Counted from the first letter of the stretch, positions 1 through 9,988 are shown. The stretch: DNA of 64,000 nt from Flavihumibacter fluvii (GCF_018595675.2 NZ_CP092333.1:4922001-4986000); one strand, 5' to 3'. Translations and numbers: made by a program. Notes: generated by a model from the sequence alone, not told the origin.

Positions 1-936
1 ACGCTGATTGCTACCGGTTTTGAATACAAAGATCCATTTGCAAAGCGGGAAGAAAAAAGAGCAGAGGCTAAGAAAGAAGAAAAAATATTGATGACGCTTG
101 GCGCGAAGAATGAGGAAGCAAAGATTTATGACCAGCCTGTATTGCCATTTTTTTCCGAAGAAAAAAGGGAGCCGGCTCCAGCACCAGAAGCAGAAACGCC
201 TGTCGCACTTCAGCCAAGGCTGACAGAGGAAAAACCCGAACCGGTTGTATATTTTACGGATGAGACTGACCGTAATATTACGGTTGATAACTTATCAATA
301 ACGGAAAGTACAAGTGAAGTAGATTCGCCCATCGATTACATCCTACCCACTGAAGAAAGAATCGAACTGAAAATTGTTGAAAATAATTCTCCGCTGTCTG
401 CAGCATCCGGAGGATACTTGGCCAAGCCTTCCAATATTTATGCCGAACCGGTAAACAGGCCGGAGTTCAATTCCCGGCCGGAATACACCGCTCCTGTGAA
501 TGAACCCATCCCTCAGCAGTTGCCGGCAATGCCACAGAAAGAAGAAGAACCTTCTTTCGATATGCAACTGGTGATTAAAGATGATTCCACTGCGGCGGAT
601 CAGCCCTTGGCACCATCAACTCAACCTTCTTTTGCCGATAATAATCGGACCTCTCATGCTGAGGAACCGGCGATGCTGGACGTAGCGGAGGAACAGAAGC
701 GGAAAGCCGCTGAAAGAATACAGAAACTACGGAATCTGTCATTCAATATCAACGCCGCAGACCCTAACAACGAGTTTGACACTGTGCCGGCTTATATCCG
801 CCGCAATCTTGAACTTTACAACACTGTATCACCAGCTGAAAATTTTTACAGCAACTATACGGTGAAAACAGATGACAATAATAATACCCAGATCAGTACA
901 ATCAACACCTTTCTTGACGGTAAAAAACCCGATTAG
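1..936 (+). CDS. ftsZ: Cell division protein FtsZ, C-terminal part (5' end outside window)
   Basis: The frame is open from the first base and starts with TLIATGFEYKDPF, which matches the last strand of the FtsZ tubulin-like core in Bacteroidota. The tubulin GTPase core lies upstream of the window. What is visible is the long, acidic, proline-rich disordered linker and then the conserved C-terminal peptide (VPAYIRRNLELYN, about 45 residues before the stop), which in FtsZ binds FtsA and other membrane tethers. About 35 further residues follow that peptide, an Asn/Thr-rich tail longer than in most FtsZ proteins. FtsZ forms the cytokinetic ring. A strong hairpin terminator follows the stop. The assignment rests on the short core fragment plus the C-terminal motif. 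Confidence 0.88.
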   Translation, partial: TLIATGFEYKDPFAKREEKRAEAKKEEKILMTLGAKNEEAKIYDQPVLPFFSEEKREPAPAPEAETPVALQPRLTEEKPEPVVYFTDETDRNITVDNLSITESTSEVDSPIDYILPTEERIELKIVENNSPLSAASGGYLAKPSNIYAEPVNRPEFNSRPEYTAPVNEPIPQQLPAMPQKEEEPSFDMQLVIKDDSTAADQPLAPSTQPSFADNNRTSHAEEPAMLDVAEEQKRKAAERIQKLRNLSFNINAADPNNEFDTVPAYIRRNLELYNTVSPAENFYSNYTVKTDDNNNTQISTINTFLDGKKPD

Positions 937-998
937 GAAAGTGTTTACAGAAACCCAGAATTTGTTTGTTTTTAGTTGTTTATCCGCGAAGGATAGTC

Positions 999-1030
999 GG
1001 CCCCACGCTTTTGCGAGGGGCCTTTTATTT
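999..1030 (+). terminator. Rho-independent terminator after ftsZ
   Basis: GGCCCC (999-1004) pairs with GGGGCC (1017-1022), with an additional inner GC pair and a T-rich loop. TTTTATTT follows directly. It lies 62 bases after the ftsZ stop and before the next gene. Confidence 0.85.
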
Positions 1031-1080
1031 CTACCTGCTGCTTCCACAACCAGTGGGGCTTTTATTTTGTTATTACTGAT

Positions 1081-2001
1081 ATGCCTACTATTTTAATAAC
1101 CGGCGGCACCGGATTAATTGGCCAGGCCCTTATTGGGGCTTTAATTCAAAAGAAGTACCAGGTCATTGTGCTGACCCGGGATCCATCAAGATTTACCAAT
1201 TCCCCACAGGTAAAACATGTCGCCTGGGATATTGATAAAGGGACTATTGATCCGGGTGCTATTTCTGCTGCAGACCATATAATTCACCTTGCAGGTGCCG
1301 GCGTTGCGGAAAAACGGTGGACAAAAAATCGGAAAAAAGAGATATTATCCAGCAGGGTGAAAAGCTGCAGCCTTTTGGTTAAAGCCCTTACAGAAATCCC
1401 TAATACAATTAAAACCATTGTAAGTGCTTCTGCAATTGGGTGGTACGGGCCAGATGGTCAAATTCCCAATCCACAGCCATTTACAGAAACAGACCCGCAT
1501 TACGACGATTTCCTGGGGGAGACCTGCCGCCAATGGGAAGAAAGTATACAGCCGGTTTGTAATGCGGGTAAAAGGCTGGTTATTTTAAGGACTGGCATTG
1601 TATTATCACCAAAGGGTGGTGCATTAAAAGAATTCATCCGGCCCATGCGTTTTGGCATTGCTGCAATATTGGGTAAGGGTAACCAGGTGATCAGCTGGAT
1701 TCAGATGGATGACCTGGTTCGGTTATACATTGCCGCCATAGAGAACACTGAATGGAATGGAATATATAATGCTGTTGCGCCTAACCCGGTTTCCAATAAG
1801 GAATTGACCATCACACTTGCCAGGAAACTCCGGGGTAAACACTTCCTGCCGATTCATGTGCCTTCATTTTTATTGAAGATTGTATTGGGTGAAATGAGTA
1901 TTGAAGTATTAAAAAGTACCACAGTAAGTGCAAAGAAATGTCGTCATTCTGGTTTTCAGTTTATCTATCCAACTATTGAAAGTGCTATCGGAACCCTATA
2001 A
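1081..2001 (+). CDS. TIGR01777-family NAD(P)-dependent epimerase (YfcH-like)
   Basis: A 306-residue short-chain dehydrogenase/reductase-type protein. The N-terminus carries the Rossmann motif GGTGLIG (residues 8-14). The centre has SASAIGWYG, typical of the TIGR01777/YfcH group, and the C-terminal part ([15 protein letters not shown] onward) matches the DUF1731 tail of that family. Length agrees with the family norm of about 300. Members are cytosolic and their substrate is generally unknown; in some bacteria they sit with division genes. Here the gene follows ftsZ but is separated from it by a terminator, so it probably has its own promoter. The family call is firm, the function is not. Confidence 0.88.
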   Translation: MPTILITGGTGLIGQALIGALIQKKYQVIVLTRDPSRFTNSPQVKHVAWDIDKGTIDPGAISAADHIIHLAGAGVAEKRWTKNRKKEILSSRVKSCSLLVKALTEIPNTIKTIVSASAIGWYGPDGQIPNPQPFTETDPHYDDFLGETCRQWEESIQPVCNAGKRLVILRTGIVLSPKGGALKEFIRPMRFGIAAILGKGNQVISWIQMDDLVRLYIAAIENTEWNGIYNAVAPNPVSNKELTITLARKLRGKHFLPIHVPSFLLKIVLGEMSIEVLKSTTVSAKKCRHSGFQFIYPTIESAIGTL

Positions 2002-2094
2002 CCGAAATTAATTGGCAGTACTTATCTCTTTTGGGGTAATCCGGGGTGGTTTTATTGCCGGAAAGTTCAGGTTGGGTAAAATATCCGGCAGTTT

Positions 2095-2490
2095 TTACCT
2101 CACGACCTTCCCGCCATATATTGATGTGTCTTGGAAGTGCCAATTTTTGACGCTATCCATAGATATGCCTTGTAAGATGGTTTCCAGTTCAATACTTCCC
2201 ATAGGCATTTGAAGGATAATTTATTGGGGAAGGACGCATTGCTATTCTTTTTTGTATTGAACAATCTGCAATGGTTGGCCTATTAATGTTTTTTGAACGG
2301 ATTCAGCTTTGCTACCTGCCAGCTCAATCATTTTAGGATGCAATAATTTTGCAATGGACTCTTTATCCTTGTTTAAAATTGCTTTAGAGAGATCCATGGA
2401 CCGGGTTTTTATAACGGAAGCCATCTTCTGTGACTGCTTTGGCATACTGAAATTAAAGAACAACAGTGCCAGGCATAAGAGCCACTTTAT
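2095..2490 (-). pseudogene. Decayed small secreted protein gene
   Basis: Two out-of-frame pieces on the minus strand look like the two ends of one small exported protein. The upstream piece (2490 to 2242) reads IKWLLCLALLFFNFS, a signal-peptide-like stretch beginning with ATA instead of ATG, then a helical part with KDKESIAKLLHPKMIELAG. The downstream piece (about 2225 to 2095, another frame) reads LQGISMDSVKNWHFQD, which resembles the closing LxGISxDxGKxWxFxD segment of a Bacteroidota small secreted family that I recall but cannot name. The middle part is missing. It sits just downstream of the ABC permease. The evidence is pattern recognition only; a short functional peptide cannot be excluded. 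Confidence 0.5.
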
Positions 2491-2509
2491 AGTTTCTTAA
2501 AAACCGGAA

Positions 2510-3331
2510 TCATAAATCGCGTTTCAGGTAAACCAGGTAATTAATCCCCCAGGTTATAAGGACCAGTATAAGGGTGTAAACAATATGATTGTTCACTGCG
2601 TCCAGTGCCCCCTGGTAAGCTTTTTCATCGAAGCGGCTCATGAAGGCAGGTGGTGGTATTATTCGGTCTGATAATTCAAGGGGAAAAAACCTGCCAATAT
2701 CATTCTTAAAGTACTTATACCGTAATAGGTTAACTGCAATAGGCTCTGCAACAATTGAATAAAACATGAAAATAGCCAATGCAATGAATGATTTCCTCAC
2801 TACAAGCCCCACCAAAAAAGCCAAAGATAGCTGGGAGAAAGTCTGCAAGGCAAATAAAGCAATATAATAAGCCAGGGACCAATGATTAACTGTTTTTCCT
2901 GCGGTATTAGTTGTACCAATAAAATAAGCAACACCAGCATATAAAAAGGTTATCATTAAAACAATCAGTATGACGTCAATCAATTTTGCGACCATGAAAT
3001 CCCTTCTGCTCCAGCCATCTATTATATTCTGCCGGTTTGTTTTATAGGTATATTCATTTGTTACCAGCATAATGACCAATACTGCCGGTATGAATACAAA
3101 AACAGAAGTAAGATAAGCGCTTGTACGCCAAATTTCAGGAAATGTGAATGGATCACCCAGGAACATCCCGATCATTTTGCCGGCAGCATTTTCTTTCTTA
3201 ACAATGCTTTCATACATATTCAGGAAAATATAATTGATGCCGGGGTACGACAAAATGCATAAGCCAATCAATAGCCAGAATGCAGGGTATTTGCGGATCT
3301 TCAACCATTCGGTTTTAAGCAATGAAAACAT
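2510..3331 (-). CDS. ABC-2 type transporter permease
   Basis: A 273-residue integral membrane protein with about six hydrophobic segments. It opens with MFSLLKTEWLKIRKYPAFWLL, the usual start of ABC-2 permeases (a short cytosolic amphipathic helix, then TM1). A large loop follows TM1, then WSRRDFMVAKL before the next cluster of membrane segments, as in gliding- and drug-export permeases of this class. It starts 11 bases after the ATPase stop, so the two form one minus-strand operon and presumably one exporter. The substrate is not evident from sequence. Confidence 0.85.
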   Translation of the reverse strand: MFSLLKTEWLKIRKYPAFWLLIGLCILSYPGINYIFLNMYESIVKKENAAGKMIGMFLGDPFTFPEIWRTSAYLTSVFVFIPAVLVIMLVTNEYTYKTNRQNIIDGWSRRDFMVAKLIDVILIVLMITFLYAGVAYFIGTTNTAGKTVNHWSLAYYIALFALQTFSQLSLAFLVGLVVRKSFIALAIFMFYSIVAEPIAVNLLRYKYFKNDIGRFFPLELSDRIIPPPAFMSRFDEKAYQGALDAVNNHIVYTLILVLITWGINYLVYLKRDL

Positions 3332-3342
3332 GATGGTGGGTA

Positions 3343-4236
3343 TTAATTGCTGGTTAGTTCAAAGAATCTCGTTTCCAGCCTTTTTCTACGAATAGCCAGG
3401 TGCTGAAGGATGATGCCATTTTCAAAGCAATATTTATTAATGGCCACCGGATCGGCTTTTCCTTTTTCGCAATAGAGCAGCAGGTATTTTTCTTCCTGTT
3501 TACAGTTTACTACACCCGGGAATTGATGTAAGAGTTCAAATAAGGGCAAATTGTCGGCAGCACTGATTTCAAGGATATCTTCATCAGATAAGACATCATC
3601 CACTACGCCGGATGTGATGATGTTCCCGGTTTTTAAAATGGCGACATGAGTACAAATTTTTTCCACCTCATCCAGTAAGTGGCTCGCCATGATGATTGTA
3701 TGCCCTTTTTGATTTAGTTTCCTGATAAGGTCCCGGATTTCAGCAATGCCAACCGGGTCGAGGCCATTGGTCGGTTCATCCAGCACTAGTACCCGGGGTT
3801 CGCCAAGAAGTGCTGCCGCTATAGCCAAACGTTGTTTCATGCCCAGGCTGAATGTGCTGAACCGGCTGCTTCTGCGTTCATACAGGTTAACGGTTCGAAG
3901 GGCCTTTTCAATTTCAGCTGGATTTCCCCTGCCGCTTATGCTTTGGGTGACCTTCAGGTTATTGACAGCTGAGAGGTAGTGGTAGAAATTCGGTGTTTCG
4001 AGTAATGAGCCAATTTTGCGCCGTTGTATTTTGGAACCGGGTTGGCCAAACCATTTGTATGATCCACTATCTGCGGAAAGTACATCCAGAATAATACTCA
4101 GCATGGTAGTTTTTCCACTACCATTTGGCCCAAGTATGCCAAAAACGGTTCCTTCCGGAACAACCAGGCTTACCTCCTTTAAAGCAGTTATTTTACCATA
4201 GGATTTAGTGATATTATTGAGCTCTAGTACATCCAT
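3343..4236 (-). CDS. ABC transporter ATP-binding protein
   Basis: A 297-residue nucleotide-binding subunit. Walker A GPNGSGKT is near residues 36-43, the signature SLGMKQ near 130-135, and Walker B VLVLDEP near 149-155. The H-loop histidine lies in IIMASHLL. The C-terminal 90 residues form the extra domain common in BcrA/NatA-type exporters. I chose the ATG at 4236 (MDVLELNNITKSYG); the frame extends five codons upstream to a TTG, which is less likely. It is the first gene of the operon with the permease at 2510. Family certain, substrate unknown. Confidence 0.9.
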   Translation of the reverse strand: MDVLELNNITKSYGKITALKEVSLVVPEGTVFGILGPNGSGKTTMLSIILDVLSADSGSYKWFGQPGSKIQRRKIGSLLETPNFYHYLSAVNNLKVTQSISGRGNPAEIEKALRTVNLYERRSSRFSTFSLGMKQRLAIAAALLGEPRVLVLDEPTNGLDPVGIAEIRDLIRKLNQKGHTIIMASHLLDEVEKICTHVAILKTGNIITSGVVDDVLSDEDILEISAADNLPLFELLHQFPGVVNCKQEEKYLLLYCEKGKADPVAINKYCFENGIILQHLAIRRKRLETRFFELTSN

Positions 4237-4313
4237 GGTTTTTTTAAACAATTTAGGTGAACGTAGTCAGCGCATGAAATGTATTTTATGAATGGCAATG
4301 ATAAGTCACCCGG

Positions 4314-5183
4314 TTAAACTAGCTGCATGTATAGTTTTCGGTAATTAAGCGGACTTCTTCCATGCATTTGTGAAAATTGCCGGTTGAAATTGGATCGGTT
4401 ATTAAATCCGCATCGAAAAGATATTTCAGAGATGGATTCATTCGTTTCTATCAACAATTTGGAGGCATGGCTTAACCTGATCTCATTTACATAACTGGTA
4501 AATGTTTTACGGGTCCGCTGGCTGAAATATCGGGAAAATGAATTCTCTGCCATATTCACCAGGCTTGCTACATCAGCAAGCCTGATCTCATTTTGAAAGT
4601 TTTCCAGGACGAAATTCAATACCGCATCCATACGATCGCTTTCAGTTTTATTAATGCCCTCCACTAAATCATTGGATATGTAGTTATAGTCCCTGGTCCC
4701 GGCCATCAATTGTAGAATTTCTACCAATAATAACCAGCGTTGTATCCCTTTTAGCCGGGTGAGCTGCCAAATTTTTTCACTGGCCAGTGTATTGGTTTTG
4801 CCGGTAAATGCTATTCCCTTTTTACTGTTGATTAATAATTGCCTGATTTTTTTCATTTCGGGGAGGTCCAGGAAGCTGGTACCAAAACTTTCGGGCAAAA
4901 AATGCACCACAATACTTTTTGCCATCAGGCATGAATCGGGATAATGATATTGTTCATCATTCCTGTAGAAGTGGGGAAGGTAAGGGCCTATGAGGGCAAG
5001 GTCACCCGGACCGAAATTATTGATGCTATCACCAATAAAACGTTTGCCGGTGCTTTCTGTTACAAGGACCAATTCATATTCTGGATGAAAATGCCAGGGT
5101 GTAGGGAAAAAAGGGTATTGGAAGTATTTCACTACAAAGCTCTCACCAGCTTCCCTCGGAAGATGCTCTAAAACCGGTTTCAT
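4314..5183 (-). CDS. AraC-family transcriptional regulator with cupin sensor
   Basis: A 289-residue regulator. Residues 1-150 resemble the AraC-type cupin (WHFHPEYELVLV, then GDLALIGPYLPHFY). The last 100 residues carry two helix-turn-helix motifs, with RLADVASLVNMAENSFSRYF as the first and ISEISFRCGFNNRSNFNRQF as the second, followed by GRSPLNYRK. Such proteins usually sense a small sugar-like ligand. It is divergent from the PhyH/oxidoreductase pair, with about 135 bases between the starts, so it probably controls that pair and itself. The family call is firm; the target is inferred from position. Confidence 0.9.
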   Translation of the reverse strand: MKPVLEHLPREAGESFVVKYFQYPFFPTPWHFHPEYELVLVTESTGKRFIGDSINNFGPGDLALIGPYLPHFYRNDEQYHYPDSCLMAKSIVVHFLPESFGTSFLDLPEMKKIRQLLINSKKGIAFTGKTNTLASEKIWQLTRLKGIQRWLLLVEILQLMAGTRDYNYISNDLVEGINKTESDRMDAVLNFVLENFQNEIRLADVASLVNMAENSFSRYFSQRTRKTFTSYVNEIRLSHASKLLIETNESISEISFRCGFNNRSNFNRQFSQMHGRSPLNYRKLYMQLV

Positions 5184-5319
5184 ACCCTTTTTCTGTTTTA
5201 CTAACCAAAATACGGCATAATTTGTTGAATATAAGTTAGAAAAGTATCATTTTAAGTGGTTTTTTAGGCAATATTTTGAAAGCAGGCCCCGTAATTTTAA
5301 TGCAACTAAACGGTATGCC

Positions 5320-6180
5320 ATGACAACAGGATTTGCATTCACACCCGAACAAATAACCGCCTATAACAGAGACGGATTCCTGCTTATAAAACAGTTTTGC
5401 CCCAAAGCTGAAGTTGACCTTTTATACCAAACCGCACTTGAAGATGATGCAATGCGGAAGAATGCGCTGGACCTGAATGACCAATCTGGCAAAAAGACCC
5501 GGTTATCATTATGGTTCACTCCCGGTGATGACCGTTTTGGCTATTTGACGCGCAGTGCTAAAATGGTAACTGGAGTCAGCCAGCTATTGGACAGTGATGC
5601 ACCGGTCTGCCATTTCCATAGCAAGCTCATGCAGAAGGAACCTAAAGTTGGCGGTGCCTGGGAATGGCACCAGGATTATGGTTACTGGTACAAAAACCAG
5701 TTTATGTTTCCTGACCAATTGATCAGCGTGATGGTGGCCTTAACTCCGGCCAATAAGGCTAACGGCTGCCTGCAGGTGATCAAAGGCTCACATAAACTGG
5801 GTCGTGTGAATCACGGTTTTGCGGGCGAACAGGTAGGGGCGGATATGGTAATGGTGAACAACGCCTTAAAAACCATGGACCTGGTTTATTGTGAACTCGA
5901 TGCGGGTGATGCGTTGTTTTTCCATCCCAACTTACTGCATCGCTCAGAAGCTAATTTGTCTGATTATCCACGCTGGTCCATCATTTCGTGTTATTCATCA
6001 CAATCCAATCTCGCCTATAATGAATCTTCCACCGCCTGGAATGTACCGGTAGCAGTAGTTCCGGATGAAGCCATCCTGGAATGGGAAGCGAAATCTTTAA
6101 GTGAAGCAGATTTTTTAAAAAAGGAAAACGATCCTGCTTTAAAAGAAACGGGATGGGAAAAATCTGTTCCTGTAAAATAA
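5320..6180 (+). CDS. Phytanoyl-CoA dioxygenase (PhyH) family Fe(II)/2-oxoglutarate oxygenase
   Basis: A 286-residue cytosolic oxygenase. The iron-binding HxD is H117-D119 in EWHQDYGYWY, the distal histidine is H207 in HPNLLHRSEAN, and the likely 2-oxoglutarate arginine is R218 in DYPRWS. Members hydroxylate varied small molecules using O2 and 2-oxoglutarate. The next gene, an oxidoreductase of the Gfo/Idh/MocA family, starts 20 bases after the stop, so the two are probably co-transcribed and may act on the same sugar or polyol-like compound. The substrate cannot be read from the sequence. Confidence 0.88.
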   Translation: MTTGFAFTPEQITAYNRDGFLLIKQFCPKAEVDLLYQTALEDDAMRKNALDLNDQSGKKTRLSLWFTPGDDRFGYLTRSAKMVTGVSQLLDSDAPVCHFHSKLMQKEPKVGGAWEWHQDYGYWYKNQFMFPDQLISVMVALTPANKANGCLQVIKGSHKLGRVNHGFAGEQVGADMVMVNNALKTMDLVYCELDAGDALFFHPNLLHRSEANLSDYPRWSIISCYSSQSNLAYNESSTAWNVPVAVVPDEAILEWEAKSLSEADFLKKENDPALKETGWEKSVPVK

Positions 6181-6200
6181 GCCTGTAAAAAATAAAGTGA

Positions 6201-7385
6201 ATGAAAATTGCCATGTTAGGTTCGGGATTCATTGCCCGCTTTTATGCTACATCATTACATGCCCAAAGGAGAAGGGACCATATTGTTTCTGTTTATTCAA
6301 GGAGTATAGAAAATGCCAAACGCTTTGCAGAGGAGTATAAATTTTCCCATTTTACCAATGATATGGATGCAGCGATCAGGCATCCTGAAGTTGACGTAGT
6401 GATCATTTCTTTGCCTAATTACCTCCATGAGGCGGCTGTTGAAGCCTGTGCTAAAGCTAAAAAGCCTGTGCTTTGTACAAAACCGCTGGGGCGCACCGCT
6501 GCCGAAGCGAAACGAATGCTGCAGATCGTTGAAGAGTCTGGCATTTTTGCGGGCTACCTGGAGGATCTTTGTTATACCCCCAAATTCCTGAAAGCTGTTG
6601 AAAGTGTAAAAGACGGCAGCATTGGCAGGGTATTGTGGGCCAAGTCAAGGGAAGCGCATCCTGGTCCTCACAGCGACTGGTTTTGGGATAAGGAAAGTAG
6701 TGGTGGCGGAGCCATCATTGATTTAGGTTGCCATTGTGTTGAGATATCTAGGGGATTTATTGGTAAAGCTATCCGGCCAGTAGAAGTGATGTGCTGGGCA
6801 GCCACACAGGTGCATCCGATCGAAGCCGAAGACCATGCCATCTGCCTGGTGAAATATGCCAACGGAGCCATCGGTCAATTTGAAGTGAGCTGGACGTTCA
6901 GGGGGGGTATGGACCTGCGTGATGAGGTGATGGGTACTGAAGGTACAATCTGGCTGAATAGTTTTTTGCGAACTGGTTTTGAAATGTTCACTACCGGCAA
7001 AGGCGGTTATGTAGCGGAAAAGGCCGAAAGCAATAGTGGCTGGCTTTTTCCCGTGGGCGATGAAGCCCATGAGCTGGGCTATCCAAATATGTTCACCGAT
7101 ATGTTCGATGCCATGGAAAACAAACGCGAACCCCTGGAAACTTTTTATGACGGGTATATTGTTAATGCCGTTCTGGATGCTGCATTTTTATCGGCAAAGT
7201 CCGGTAAATGGGAAACAGTGCAAATTGAAGATTGGCGTGGGGAAGAGGGAGGGGGAAAAATAGAAAACTTTGCATCTTTCGATTCAAAATATTACCTGAT
7301 CAAAGAAGAAATATTACCTAACGGGGACGAATATGTTATTTTAAAACATAAGGAAACGGGCGCCGTTGAAAAAAGAAAAAAATAG
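6201..7385 (+). CDS. Gfo/Idh/MocA family NAD(P)-dependent oxidoreductase
   Basis: A 394-residue protein with an N-terminal Rossmann fold ([15 protein letters not shown]) and the family KP motif within CTKPLGRT (residues 92-99). The C-terminal alpha/beta domain includes [14 protein letters not shown], the usual active-site segment with a histidine after DLG. No signal peptide is present, unlike the Tat-exported relative at 25452. Related enzymes oxidise or reduce sugars, inositols and their derivatives. It is the second gene of the PhyH operon. The last 40 residues are charged and lysine-rich. A strong hairpin follows the stop. Confidence 0.9.
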   Translation: MKIAMLGSGFIARFYATSLHAQRRRDHIVSVYSRSIENAKRFAEEYKFSHFTNDMDAAIRHPEVDVVIISLPNYLHEAAVEACAKAKKPVLCTKPLGRTAAEAKRMLQIVEESGIFAGYLEDLCYTPKFLKAVESVKDGSIGRVLWAKSREAHPGPHSDWFWDKESSGGGAIIDLGCHCVEISRGFIGKAIRPVEVMCWAATQVHPIEAEDHAICLVKYANGAIGQFEVSWTFRGGMDLRDEVMGTEGTIWLNSFLRTGFEMFTTGKGGYVAEKAESNSGWLFPVGDEAHELGYPNMFTDMFDAMENKREPLETFYDGYIVNAVLDAAFLSAKSGKWETVQIEDWRGEEGGGKIENFASFDSKYYLIKEEILPNGDEYVILKHKETGAVEKRKK

Positions 7386-7410
7386 GGCCGCCCTTTTGGG
7401 GCAGCCCTTG
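7374..7410. terminator. Bidirectional terminator between convergent genes
   Basis: GGGC (7385-7388) and GCCC (7390-7393) pair with GGGC (7399-7402) and GCCC (7404-7407) around a TTTTG loop, with one C/A mismatch. On the minus strand the stem is followed by TATTTTTTTC, a good U-tract. On the plus strand only a short TT follows. It serves the oxidoreductase (+) and fadN-like (-) genes. Confidence 0.75.
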
Positions 7411-7429
7411 CTCATGTGTGTATAATGAT

Positions 7430-9808
7430 TTAATTCCGGATGGGTTTTCCTGATTTTAAAACACTTTGAATTCTTTCCAGGGTCTTCTTTTCACCACATA
7501 ACGAAAGGAAGGCTTCCCTTTCCAGGTCAAGTAAATATTGTTCAGTGACAAGCGTGGGTTCGCTGAGGTCGCCACCACACATAACGTAGGCTAATTTCCT
7601 GGCAACCAATGCATCGTGGTCAGTTGCATAATTTGCGCGCCACATACCATTGATACCGGCAAGTAATGCACCAAGCCCTGATCTTCCCAGAACTTTTACA
7701 TCAGTTCGCTGAACTGGTGTAACATATCCGCCATCATACATTTCGAGTACAGATTTCTTTGCAACACCTATTCTCCTGGTTGGATTAAGTACCACTTCAT
7801 CATGGCCCTTGCGCAAGATACCCATATCAAAGGCTTCCTGCGCTGAGGTGGCTACTTTGGCTGTGGCTATAGTGAGGAAACGGTTTTTTAAAGTAATGGT
7901 CTCTGGTTCATCTTCATGCATTTCATCGGCAGCGCGAAGGACGAATTCCTTGGTTCCACCACCACCCGGAATCAATCCAACACCCAATTCCACCAGACCG
8001 ATATAGGTTTCGGCAGCAGGACATGCTTTATCAGAATGCAGGGTAAGTTCGCAGGCCCCGCCCAAAGAAAGTGCATGTGGTGCCACGACTACCGGCACGG
8101 AAGAATATCGGGCCCGCATCATGCTGTGTTGAAATTGCCTGATCGCCATATCCAACTCATCATATTCCTGTTCAATCGCAAACATGAAGATCATGCCTAC
8201 GTTAGCACCGGCACTGAAGTTAGGGGTGTCGTTAGCAATAACCAGCCCCTTGTATTTTTCTTCTGACAGCGAAATTGATTTCTGGATACCTTCCAATACT
8301 TCACCTCCAATACTACCCATTTTGGTATACCATTCCAGACCAAGAACCTCGTCACCCAAATGGTAGGTGCGGCACACGCTGTTTTTCCAGATGGTCTGAC
8401 CTTCAAAATTTTTCATCACTATGAATGCCTCACCGCCAGGTAATGGGCGATAGGATTTTGAATTAACATCATAGAATAAACGTTTACCATTCTCCACTTT
8501 ATAAAACGTCTTTGCTCCAGAATCGATCATCTCATTGATCCATGGCGCCACGGCATAACCCGCCTCTTTCATTTTGACTACGGTTTTTTCAAGCCCAAGT
8601 GTATCCCACGACTCGAATGCACCAATTTCCCACCCGAATCCGGCCATCATGGCATCATCAACACGATATAATTCATCTGAAATTTCAGGTATCCGGTGTG
8701 AGATATAGGAGAAGAGGCCATAATGGAACAACCGGTAAAACTCGCCGGCTTTATCAGTACCCTGAACCAGCATCACCAACCTTGTTTTCAGGTCTTCAAT
8801 GGGTTTAGTGGCATCCAGTGTAGCAAATTTTGACTTTTGCCTTGGACCATAGGCCATGGTCGACAGGTTGAGGGAGAGGATTTCTTTTTCACCACCAGCA
8901 CCTTTTGTCTTTTTGAAAAATCCCTGGCCCGTCTTATCCCCCAGCCAATTATTGGAGATCATGGTTTCGAGCCATGAGGGGATGGTAAACGCAGCGCGTT
9001 GTTCATCCTGCGGGCAATTATCTGCCACACCTTTCGCAACTTTAACCAGGGTATCGATACCAACTACATCAGCAGTACGGAATGTTGCAGACTTGGGCCG
9101 GCCAATTACCGGTCCGGTCAGCAGGTCAATTTCATCTATCGATAAACCTAGTTTTTCCACCAATCCAAAAATGGCCATAATACCATATACTCCAATCCTG
9201 TTTGCAATAAATGCAGGAGTGTCTTTGCACAAAACAGTAGTTTTCCCTAACTGAAGGCTGCCATAATTCATCAGGAAATCGATCACTTCAGCACTGGTAT
9301 CCGGCGTTGGAATGATTTCCAGTAAACGCAGGTAACGGGGTGGATTGAAAAAATGCGTACCGCAGAAATGTTTTTTGAAATCTTCAGAACGACCTTCTGC
9401 CATCATATGGATGGGAATGCCGGATGTGTTTGATGTTATAAGCGTACCTGGTTTTCGGAACTGTTCAACCTGGTCAAAAATAATTTTTTTGATATCGAGT
9501 CTTTCCACCACAACTTCAATGATCCAATCGCAACCAGTGATATCTTTCATGTTATCAGTGAAATTCCCTGTGCTGATTTTTTTCACAACATCTTTCGTAT
9601 ATACAGGAGAGGGATTGCTTTTTATTGCGGTCTGCAAGGCATCATTTACCAGTTTATTTCGCGCTGCCTTATCTGTACTTTCAATAGCATCCCTGGGAAC
9701 CATATCTAATAATAAAACGGGCAAACCCGTACCGGCAAAATGGCAGGCAATCCTGGAACCCATTACACCACTTCCCAGCACCGCTATTTTCTTGATCGTT
9801 CTTTTCAT
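7430..9808 (-). CDS. fadN: 3-hydroxyacyl-CoA dehydrogenase / enoyl-CoA hydratase (FadN type)
   Basis: A 792-residue bifunctional beta-oxidation enzyme. The NAD-binding motif GSGVMG (residues 12-17) opens a 3-hydroxyacyl-CoA dehydrogenase domain, which continues through HFFNPPRYLRLLE and DTPAFIANRIG. The hydratase/crotonase domain follows (about 480-700), with SAGANVGM and SLGGACEL. The dehydrogenase-first order and the length match Bacillus FadN rather than E. coli FadB/FadJ, in which the hydratase comes first. Partner genes usually found beside it (thiolase fadA, acyl-CoA dehydrogenase fadE) are absent from both sides here, unless they lie elsewhere in the genome. It probably acts in fatty acid degradation. 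Confidence 0.88.
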   Translation of the reverse strand: MKRTIKKIAVLGSGVMGSRIACHFAGTGLPVLLLDMVPRDAIESTDKAARNKLVNDALQTAIKSNPSPVYTKDVVKKISTGNFTDNMKDITGCDWIIEVVVERLDIKKIIFDQVEQFRKPGTLITSNTSGIPIHMMAEGRSEDFKKHFCGTHFFNPPRYLRLLEIIPTPDTSAEVIDFLMNYGSLQLGKTTVLCKDTPAFIANRIGVYGIMAIFGLVEKLGLSIDEIDLLTGPVIGRPKSATFRTADVVGIDTLVKVAKGVADNCPQDEQRAAFTIPSWLETMISNNWLGDKTGQGFFKKTKGAGGEKEILSLNLSTMAYGPRQKSKFATLDATKPIEDLKTRLVMLVQGTDKAGEFYRLFHYGLFSYISHRIPEISDELYRVDDAMMAGFGWEIGAFESWDTLGLEKTVVKMKEAGYAVAPWINEMIDSGAKTFYKVENGKRLFYDVNSKSYRPLPGGEAFIVMKNFEGQTIWKNSVCRTYHLGDEVLGLEWYTKMGSIGGEVLEGIQKSISLSEEKYKGLVIANDTPNFSAGANVGMIFMFAIEQEYDELDMAIRQFQHSMMRARYSSVPVVVAPHALSLGGACELTLHSDKACPAAETYIGLVELGVGLIPGGGGTKEFVLRAADEMHEDEPETITLKNRFLTIATAKVATSAQEAFDMGILRKGHDEVVLNPTRRIGVAKKSVLEMYDGGYVTPVQRTDVKVLGRSGLGALLAGINGMWRANYATDHDALVARKLAYVMCGGDLSEPTLVTEQYLLDLEREAFLSLCGEKKTLERIQSVLKSGKPIRN

Positions 9809-9988
9809 ATAACAAGTCTTTAAAACCGTTATTTGCTTATCCGTAAAATAGTTAGCTAAACAACTAATTTGATCGAAGTTAAGGAATTTTGATAATCCGT
9901 AACGAAAATTGGGGAAATTAAAGTATCAATTATATATAATAAAATTAATATATACATGTTTGAGTTATTGATCATCTTATTCTTATTT

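Noticed and set aside
2012-2212. Plus-strand 66-codon frame after the epimerase gene
   Set aside because: Low-complexity product with no start context, and it overlaps the decayed minus-strand gene, which explains the sequence better.
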